A stretch of 5,575 bases of DNA from an uncultured Helicobacter sp. (lineage in GTDB: Bacteria; Campylobacterota; Campylobacteria; Campylobacterales; Helicobacteraceae), in contig CAMXAV010000063.1 in assembly GCA_947179285.1 (NCBI GenBank), forward strand, positions 1-5,575. Direction: 5' to 3'. A program made the translations under genes and the position numbers. The notes under the pieces were generated by a model, which was given only the letters and a program-made list of their open reading frames with translations, was not told the origin of the DNA and ran no database searches. Positions 1-4,596 of the stretch are shown in pieces. Each line of letters begins with the position of its first letter. Positions within the stretch are counted from its first letter, which is position 1.

Positions 1-551
1 GCGAGCACGGGCGCGGCTTTGCCGTTGTGGCAGACGAGGTGCGCAAACTCGCCGAACGTGCGGCAAAAACGGCATCGGAAATCTCGTCAACAACGCAGGT
101 GATTAATCAGGAAATGAGCGAAATTTCAGGCTATGTGGAAGAAATCAATGATATTACAAATAGCTCTAATGAAGCGATGATTCATTTTAATGAAACATTT
201 GGCAAAATGGACGAACAAGCCTCCTCGTTGCTCGATTCGATTCGACACACCAACAAGATGTCGCATATCATCTTGCTTGAGCTCGATTGCATTTTGAAAA
301 AATTTGCGTCTTATTCATCGGTGATTGTCGATGAGATTCCGCAAATGGATACACATCATCAGGCAGGCGAAAATGCGTATATTGATGAAAATGTCCATAA
401 AAATATTTTGAGTTTTGAGGAGAGTATCAAGGAATTTTTGCATTTTGTCGCGACACAAGATTATGTGCAACATCAAAACAAGCTCCATGAATATTGCCAA
501 AAAATCGAGGCGAAGAGCGAGGAGATTTATAATCAATTGCATAAAACATAA
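1..551 (+). CDS. Methyl-accepting chemotaxis protein, C-terminal part with CZB-like domain (5' truncated)
   Basis: This is the last 182 codons of a chemoreceptor; the reading frame is already open at the left edge, with codons starting at position 3. The fragment begins in the highly conserved signalling hairpin, with the diagnostic string GFAVVADEVRKLAER at about residues 5-19, which in this family contacts CheA and CheW. A descending coiled coil follows to about residue 85. The tail (about 86-182) resembles a CZB (chemoreceptor zinc-binding) domain: an H-x-x-L motif starts at His88, and 27 residues after it comes HQAGEN (119-124), in the place of the usual C-x-[hydrophobic]-G-x-W. His147 fits the next expected histidine, but its partner four residues on is Thr. 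Other His and Cys residues (157, 162, 165) lie near the end. Sensor domain and membrane segments, if any, are outside the window, so I cannot tell a soluble TlpD-type receptor from a membrane one. Stop TAA is at 549-551. MCP identity is secure; the CZB call is moderate. Confidence 0.93.
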   Translation, partial: EHGRGFAVVADEVRKLAERAAKTASEISSTTQVINQEMSEISGYVEEINDITNSSNEAMIHFNETFGKMDEQASSLLDSIRHTNKMSHIILLELDCILKKFASYSSVIVDEIPQMDTHHQAGENAYIDENVHKNILSFEESIKEFLHFVATQDYVQHQNKLHEYCQKIEAKSEEIYNQLHKT

Positions 552-560
552 TTGAATGCA

Positions 561-1322
561 TTATTCTTCTTCTAGGGCAGATTCTAATGTCTCTTTATCC
601 TTTGGCATAGCGAGGATTTTGGCTATGCCATTTTCGACATGCATAATGCCCAAAGAATCGGCGATTCTTAGGGCTTGGTCGACATTGTGCGAGACCATAA
701 CCAATGTATGCGTGCGCGCGAGCTCTACAAACAATTCTTCGATGATTCGTTGCGCGTGCAAATCGAGCGCGCTTGTGGGTTCGTCCAAAAGCAGAATCTG
801 CGGCTCGAGGCTCAAAATGCGCGCCAGAAGCAGCCTTTGCTGTTCTCCGCCCGAGAGCCGCAAGGCATTTTCTTTGAGACGATTTTTAAATGTCTCCCAA
901 AGTCCCACTTGTTGCAGGGATTCGCAAATGCGTTCATCGATTGCAACCTTATCGAGCTTTGTTAGAAGCGATAGAGGCAAGCTTAGATTCTTTTCAATGC
1001 TTAGATTAAAGGGTTGTGGGGCTTGAAAGAGCATGCCAATGTTTTTGCGCAGAATCTCAAGCGGGATTTCTTTGATATGCGTCATCGATTGCGATTTTGT
1101 CGTTGCATTTGATGTTAAATCTACATAAATATCCCCAAGAATCTCGCCGCCCATTTCTTCACAAAGGCGATTGATACAACGTAAAAAAGTGCTTTTGCCA
1201 CAGCCAGAATGCCCAAGAAGTGTAAAGATTCCATATTGTGGAATCTCGACATTGAGGCTAGAAAAAATCTGTTTTTCGCCAAAACGTACGCCCAAGTTTT
1301 TAATGCTGATGCTGCATGGCAT
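561..1322 (-). CDS. pstB: Phosphate ABC transporter ATP-binding protein PstB
   Basis: A 253-residue ABC ATPase, the cytoplasmic motor of the Pst phosphate importer; 250-260 residues is normal for PstB. Visible motifs are Walker A GHSGCGKST (37-45), Q-loop Gln100, signature LSGGEQQR (156-163), Walker B ILLLDEP (176-182), D-loop SALD (184-187) and switch His212. The stretch after Walker A (TFLRCINRL) resembles PstB. The post-Q-loop segment, PQPFNLSIEKNLSL, is looser than the usual PNPFP-x-SI form, and the signature has Glu where PstB usually has Gln. I chose ATG 1322 because AAGGAGG lies four bases upstream and the ABC fold starts at once; the frame stays open 19 codons further, but those residues look like read-through. 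The start overlaps the end of pstA by 23 bp. The phosphate assignment rests largely on pstS, pstC and pstA beside it; alone it would be a generic import ATPase. Confidence 0.9.
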   Translation of the reverse strand: MPCSISIKNLGVRFGEKQIFSSLNVEIPQYGIFTLLGHSGCGKSTFLRCINRLCEEMGGEILGDIYVDLTSNATTKSQSMTHIKEIPLEILRKNIGMLFQAPQPFNLSIEKNLSLPLSLLTKLDKVAIDERICESLQQVGLWETFKNRLKENALRLSGGEQQRLLLARILSLEPQILLLDEPTSALDLHAQRIIEELFVELARTHTLVMVSHNVDQALRIADSLGIMHVENGIAKILAMPKDKETLESALEEE

Positions 1323-2193
1323 GCCGCCTCCTTTTTGAGATATTCTTGAGGATTCCACCCAAAAGCAATAGGAATCCACAGAGAAAAAGCAGCACCAAAC
1401 TCGCGCCCATTGCGTTTTGTAATTCTAATTGTGTTTGGTAGTTTTGTGAATTGTAATAGATATAAAATGAAAGAGATTCGAATCTGCCAAATAATCCATT
1501 GGGCAACCCCGCATTTGCGACAGCGCCCACAAACATGACGACAGCGGTATCTTCCGCGACCCTGCCAAGCGCCAAGATTGCGCCGCTTAAGATTCCATTT
1601 CTCGCTTCGGGCAGCAAGAAATACCACAGAATCGCGCCCTTTTTGAGCCCCAATGCGCGGGCGTTGAGCATTAAATCGTGGGGCACAGATAAAAGCGCCT
1701 CTTTTGTCGTGGCAATCAATGTAGGCAGAACGAGCAAGGCAAGACAAAGCGCGGCGAGCAATAGACAACTATTTGCCTGCGGTAGAAAATGATTCTTGAG
1801 CCATAGAATGCTCAAGAAGCCAAAGAGCCCCATAATCACAGACGGAATCCCCGCGAGAATATCGACCATTGTATTTAAGAGCCATTTTTGAAAGGGCGTT
1901 GCATAGAAGCTAAGATAGATTCCACAGCCAATTCCCGGCGCGATTGCGAGTAGAAGACTTAAAATAACAAGCCATAGAGTGCCAACGAGTGCGGGAAAGA
2001 TTCCATTAAAAACCGCGTTTTGTCCTAAGATTGCCGATAGTGGCGAGACATTGCCAAAGAATAGCTGCATATCGAGCACAGCAAAGCCGCGCCAAAGCAC
2101 CCAAAAAAGCAAACATATCACTATGAAGCTCACACAAATTGCACCAAGAAGGCTTAGGATATGGAGAATATTTGCAATTTTGCGTTTCATCAT
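1300..2193 (-). CDS. pstA: Phosphate ABC transporter permease PstA
   Basis: A 297-residue inner-membrane permease that pairs with PstC to form the phosphate channel. Six hydrophobic segments are visible at about 8-33, 69-95, 108-130, 143-163, 200-224 and 262-284. The cytoplasmic EAA-type coupling loop lies at about 178-196, with ARALG and, further on, LLPEARNG, and should dock on PstB. Just after it, GRVAEDTA (210-217) stands where PstA and PstC usually have a G-E-T motif. Two ATGs are adjacent (2193 and 2190); I take the first, with AGGA four bases upstream, though the second has a more usual spacing of seven. The gap to the pstC stop is 6 bp and the 3' end overlaps pstB by 23 bp, so translation within the operon is probably linked. 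The Arg/His-rich C-terminus falls in the overlap. PstA rather than PstC is assigned by order in the operon and by resemblance. Confidence 0.9.
   Translation of the reverse strand: MMKRKIANILHILSLLGAICVSFIVICLLFWVLWRGFAVLDMQLFFGNVSPLSAILGQNAVFNGIFPALVGTLWLVILSLLLAIAPGIGCGIYLSFYATPFQKWLLNTMVDILAGIPSVIMGLFGFLSILWLKNHFLPQANSCLLLAALCLALLVLPTLIATTKEALLSVPHDLMLNARALGLKKGAILWYFLLPEARNGILSGAILALGRVAEDTAVVMFVGAVANAGLPNGLFGRFESLSFYIYYNSQNYQTQLELQNAMGASLVLLFLCGFLLLLGGILKNISKRRRHAMQHQH
1327..1333 (-). promoter_or_regulatory. Strong ribosome binding site for pstB
   Basis: On the minus strand AAGGAGG lies four bases upstream of ATG 1322-1320, inside the 3' end of pstA. It is the best Shine-Dalgarno match in the window. 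It fixes the pstB start and suggests that the ATPase is initiated independently rather than only by coupling to pstA. Confidence 0.8.
1474..1485. repeat. Perfect 12-bp palindrome in pstA
   Basis: AGATTCGAATCT equals its own reverse complement. It encodes Phe-Glu-Ser within pstA (about residues 238-240) and consists of two head-to-head copies of the over-represented GATTC word. Whether it binds a protein cannot be told from sequence. Confidence 0.8.
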
Positions 2194-2199
2194 AGAATC

Positions 2200-3042
2200 C
2201 TAAGTCGTTTTAGAATCTCTGTGCAAGATTCCGCGCGCAAAAAATGCCAAAAGCGCATTGACAACAATCAGCAAAAAGCCCGAGACAAAGAGGGCATTAT
2301 ATGCCTCGCCAATCGATTCATTTGCCGTAATGAGGGCAATATGCGCGCTAAGAACGCGCAGCGGGTCGAGCGGCGATGTGGCGAGAATGAGCGCGTTAGA
2401 CGAGAGCATGAGCGCAATCATCGTGTCGCCAAATGCCCTGCCAAAGCCGAGCAAGAATGCGCCAATCAGCACGCTTTTGCCTTGCGGCATCACGACAAAG
2501 AGCATGGTTTCAAAATCATGCATGCCAAGCGCACGCGCAGGCAAGTGTTGGTTGCCAAATGGTTTTTTAAGTCCCGATTCTAAGAGCAAGACCATTGTAG
2601 GCAACACAACAAGGCTCAAAACGCAAATACAAGCCAAGAGGTTGCGCCCGCTTCCTCCAAGAGCCTCTCGCAAAAATGGCACGAGCAAAAATAGCGCACC
2701 AAACGCATAGAGAACCGTTGGAATCGAGCCCATAAAACGCACGAGAAAACCTAAATGGGCTTGAAAAATCTTGCCCATTTTAGATTGTGTGGGCATAATG
2801 AGCCAGCATGCGATTCCTAATGCCAATGGAAATGCGACAAGCAACGTGCCAAAGCTTAGAATGAGCGAATTGACAAGCATTGTTAAAACCCCAAATGCAT
2901 GCGCTTTGGGATTCCAATTAAAATGCAAAGTCAGACTTGGATTAGACGCAAGAGTCTGTAATCCAAATCCGCCAATCACAATAAAAAGCAGGCAAATGCC
3001 ACTTACGGCTACAATGGTCGCAAAAGTCGCGACAAATTTCAT
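2200..3042 (-). CDS. pstC: Phosphate ABC transporter permease PstC
   Basis: A 280-residue permease, somewhat shorter than E. coli PstC (about 319), mostly at the N-terminus. Hydrophobic segments lie at about 8-30, 52-82, 98-122, 135-156, 189-214 and 248-272. The EAA-type loop is at about 169-188 (ARALGMHDFETML, then MPQG), followed by GRAFGDTM (201-208), the counterpart of the usual GRAIGETM. The motif FMGSIPTVLYAF (103-114) is typical of the PstC/PstA core. The start ATG (3042-3040) overlaps the pstS stop as ATGA, and no clear Shine-Dalgarno sequence precedes it, so translation is probably coupled to pstS. The stop is TAG at 2202-2200, six bases before pstA. It acts in the inner membrane, receiving phosphate from PstS. 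Confidence 0.91.
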   Translation of the reverse strand: MKFVATFATIVAVSGICLLFIVIGGFGLQTLASNPSLTLHFNWNPKAHAFGVLTMLVNSLILSFGTLLVAFPLALGIACWLIMPTQSKMGKIFQAHLGFLVRFMGSIPTVLYAFGALFLLVPFLREALGGSGRNLLACICVLSLVVLPTMVLLLESGLKKPFGNQHLPARALGMHDFETMLFVVMPQGKSVLIGAFLLGFGRAFGDTMIALMLSSNALILATSPLDPLRVLSAHIALITANESIGEAYNALFVSGFLLIVVNALLAFFARGILHRDSKTT

Positions 3043-3923
3043 TTTGGCAGCGGAATATAACCCGATTGCTCAATAAATTTCGCGCCGTCTTGTGAATAGA
3101 TATAATCAATAAACAGCTTTGTGAGCCCTTGCGGTTGCCCCTTTGTGTTCATATACAAAAGCCGACTAATCTGGTAAGTGCCCTCTTTGGTTTTTTCTTG
3201 CGTGGGCATCACATCTTCAAATGCGACTCCCTTAATGCTATCGTCCAAATGCCCGATTCCGACATAGCCAATCGCGTTTTTGTCTTGCGCAATCGCGATT
3301 TTCATCGCGCCATTCGAGCTCACGACATTTGCCGCTTGCGGAATCTCTGTGCCCTTCTCAAGCCCCTTAGATTCGAACGTGTCGCGCGTGCCGCTGCCGT
3401 CTTCGCGCACATAGAGGTTGATTGCGCCGCTCGCTCCCCCGAGCTCGCTCCAATCGCTGATTGCGCCGCTAAAGATTTGGCTTGCCTGTTCTTTGGTGAG
3501 GTTTGCAAGCGGATTCTCCTTGTGCACGGCAATCGCAACGCCATCAACAGCAAACGGGAACGAGACCAAGCCGTATTTCTCGATTTCTTGTTCCTTGAGC
3601 GCGCGCCCTGTGTTGCCGATGTCTGCCAAGCCTTCGCCAACTTTGGTGATTCCAGCGCCTGTGCCGCCGCCCGTGATGCTAATCGTGATGTTCGCATTCG
3701 CGGCGTTAATCGCCTCGGCGGCTTTTTTCATCACAGGGATATGCGCCGTGCCGCCGGCGATGTCAATCTTGCCACTTTGGTTGGCAAAAACTGCCACATC
3801 GCCGCTCAAAGGCGGCGGAGTGGTTTTTGATTCTGCTTTGGCAGAATCAGAACGGGACTCACAAGCGGTCAATGCAAATGTGAGCAACAAAACTGAAGCG
3901 AGGAGTCGTGAGACTTTGAGCAT
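3039..3923 (-). CDS. pstS: Phosphate-binding lipoprotein PstS
   Basis: A 294-residue substrate-binding protein that captures phosphate outside the inner membrane and delivers it to PstC/PstA. Residues 1-20 form a signal peptide ending in a lipobox, with LTA before Cys21, so the mature protein should be lipid-anchored. A Ser/Lys/Pro-rich linker runs to about residue 40. The PBP domain follows, with the family's phosphate contacts: GGGTGAGI (85-92), DIGNTGR (101-107) and REDGSGTRDTF (173-183). The VGIGHL segment (221-226) and C-terminal GYIPLP are also typical. ATG 3923-3921 has AAGGA six bases upstream. It is first in the operon and reads from the divergent promoter region. Its GC reaches about 63% around 3661-3720, above the adjoining sequence. 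A perfect 9-bp hairpin lies in the linker codons. Phosphate specificity is strongly supported by the serine/aspartate-rich binding loops. Confidence 0.95.
   Translation of the reverse strand: MLKVSRLLASVLLLTFALTACESRSDSAKAESKTTPPPLSGDVAVFANQSGKIDIAGGTAHIPVMKKAAEAINAANANITISITGGGTGAGITKVGEGLADIGNTGRALKEQEIEKYGLVSFPFAVDGVAIAVHKENPLANLTKEQASQIFSGAISDWSELGGASGAINLYVREDGSGTRDTFESKGLEKGTEIPQAANVVSSNGAMKIAIAQDKNAIGYVGIGHLDDSIKGVAFEDVMPTQEKTKEGTYQISRLLYMNTKGQPQGLTKLFIDYIYSQDGAKFIEQSGYIPLPK
3828..3849. repeat. Perfect 9-bp inverted repeat with 4-base loop inside pstS
   Basis: TGATTCTGC (3828-3836) and GCAGAATCA (3841-3849) are exact reverse complements separated by TTTG. In the pstS mRNA this would form a hairpin about 75 bases into the coding region, in codons for the linker just after the lipobox cysteine. 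No U-run follows on either strand, so it is not an intrinsic terminator. A weaker 6-bp stem (3800-3805 with 3812-3817) lies next to it. Confidence 0.85.
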
Positions 3924-3954
3924 TTTCGTTCCTTTTGTGAAGTTGAATAACGCG

Positions 3955-3963
3955 ATTATAACA
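3955..3963 (-). promoter_or_regulatory. Extended -10 promoter for the pst operon
   Basis: The minus strand reads TGTTATAAT, a perfect TATAAT with an upstream TG (extended -10). No -35 hexamer is seen; instead T-runs precede it about every 11 bases, as in known Helicobacter and Campylobacter vegetative promoters. Transcription would start near 3948, giving a 5' leader of about 25 bases that contains the pstS ribosome binding site (AAGGA, 3934-3930). Confidence 0.6.
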
Positions 3964-3993
3964 GAAAAACTCGCAAAAAAATTAACAAAAATA

Positions 3994-4003
3994 CATTATA
4001 ATG
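3994..4003. promoter_or_regulatory. Palindromic CATTATAATG giving -10 boxes on both strands
   Basis: The 10-mer is its own reverse complement, so TATAAT reads at 3997-4002 on the plus strand (toward ribA) and at 4000-3995 on the minus strand (toward pstS). For ribA, a start near 4009 would give a leader of about 24 bases. A-rich DNA precedes it on the plus strand, with no -35 match. For pst it could be a second promoter 40 bases upstream of the extended -10, or an operator-like site. Confidence 0.5.
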
Positions 4004-4022
4004 AGAGGCAAAAAATGATGTG

Positions 4023-4027
4023 AAAGG
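4023..4027 (+). promoter_or_regulatory. Ribosome binding site for ribA
   Basis: AAAGG lies five bases before ATG 4033 and supports that start. Two ATGs just upstream (4015 and 4018) are in the same frame but are closed by TGA at 4021-4023, so ribA cannot begin earlier. Confidence 0.6.
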
Positions 4028-4032
4028 CAGCG

Positions 4033-4596
4033 ATGATTCAAACATCTAAGCAGGCAAAGCTTCCCACGCGTTGGGGGACATTTATCATTCAAGTTTTCCA
4101 AGAAAATAATAAAGAACATTTTGTGATTTTTAGCGACCCATTGCCCAAAACGCCGCTTGTGCGGATTCATTCCGAATGCCTGACAGGCGATGTGTTTGCG
4201 TCTTTGAAATGCGATTGTGGCAATGAACTTGCGCTCGCGATGGAAAAAATCGCGCTCGAAGGCGGTATGTTGATTTATTTGCGCCAAGAAGGGCGCGGAA
4301 TCGGGCTTTTGAACAAAATCAACGCCTATGCGCTGCAAGATTTGGGGCGCGACACGGTCGAGGCGAATCTCGAGCTTGGATTCAAAGAAGACGAACGTGA
4401 TTATGCGATTTTGGGCACGATTTTCGCGAGTTTTGGCATTCATTCCGTGCGGCTGCTCACGAACAATCCGCGCAAAATCGCCGCGATTGCGCCGTATGTC
4501 GATGTGAGCGAACGTGTCGAGATTCTCACGCCCGTAAACGACCACAACGCGCATTATCTGCAAGTCAAAAAAGAAAAACTCGGACATATCCTATGA
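4033..4596 (+). CDS. ribA: GTP cyclohydrolase II (riboflavin biosynthesis)
   Basis: A 187-residue stand-alone RibA that converts GTP to 2,5-diamino-6-ribosylamino-4-pyrimidinone 5'-phosphate, formate and pyrophosphate, the committed step to riboflavin and FAD. It is complete compared with E. coli RibA (about 196). The zinc ligands are Cys49, Cys60 and Cys62 in SECLTG and LKCDCG. Substrate-binding and catalytic motifs are RIHSEC (44-49), RQEGRGIGLLNKI (84-96), DTVEAN (107-112), DERDY (120-124) and LLTNNPRK (141-148), and the C-terminus ends KLGHIL as in the family. There is no fused DHBP synthase (RibB) domain, unlike many RibBA proteins. It is transcribed away from pstS and overlaps moeA by ATGA, so the two are probably translated together. 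RibA and Mo-cofactor synthesis both draw on GTP or pterin chemistry. All key residues I know are present. Confidence 0.96.
   Translation: MIQTSKQAKLPTRWGTFIIQVFQENNKEHFVIFSDPLPKTPLVRIHSECLTGDVFASLKCDCGNELALAMEKIALEGGMLIYLRQEGRGIGLLNKINAYALQDLGRDTVEANLELGFKEDERDYAILGTIFASFGIHSVRLLTNNPRKIAAIAPYVDVSERVEILTPVNDHNAHYLQVKKEKLGHIL

Noticed and set aside
554..566. GAAT-GCATT-ATTC as a terminator between the convergent genes
   Set aside because: The stem is only four A/T-rich pairs and no T-run follows on either strand; it would not be stable.
1323..1379. Longer N-terminus for pstB starting at 1379
   Set aside because: The added 19 residues have no PstB similarity, would overlap pstA by 80 bases, and the strong AAGGAGG is positioned for ATG 1322.
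1121..1768. Minus-strand frame of 215 codons spanning pstA and pstB
   Set aside because: It is out of frame with both transporter genes, which show all their motifs, and its product has no recognisable domain.
3129..3830. Long plus-strand frame of 233 codons opposite pstS
   Set aside because: It is exactly antisense to a gene with clear PstS motifs; its Arg/Ala/Cys-rich translation matches no family and is typical of a shadow frame in GC-rich DNA.
3828..3849. pstS hairpin as an intrinsic terminator or attenuator
   Set aside because: On the transcribed minus strand the stem is followed by A residues, not U, so it cannot be a standard intrinsic terminator.
3982..4587. Minus-strand frame of 201 codons opposite ribA
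   Set aside because: It lies opposite a complete RibA with zinc cysteines and active-site motifs, and would also overrun the divergent promoter region.
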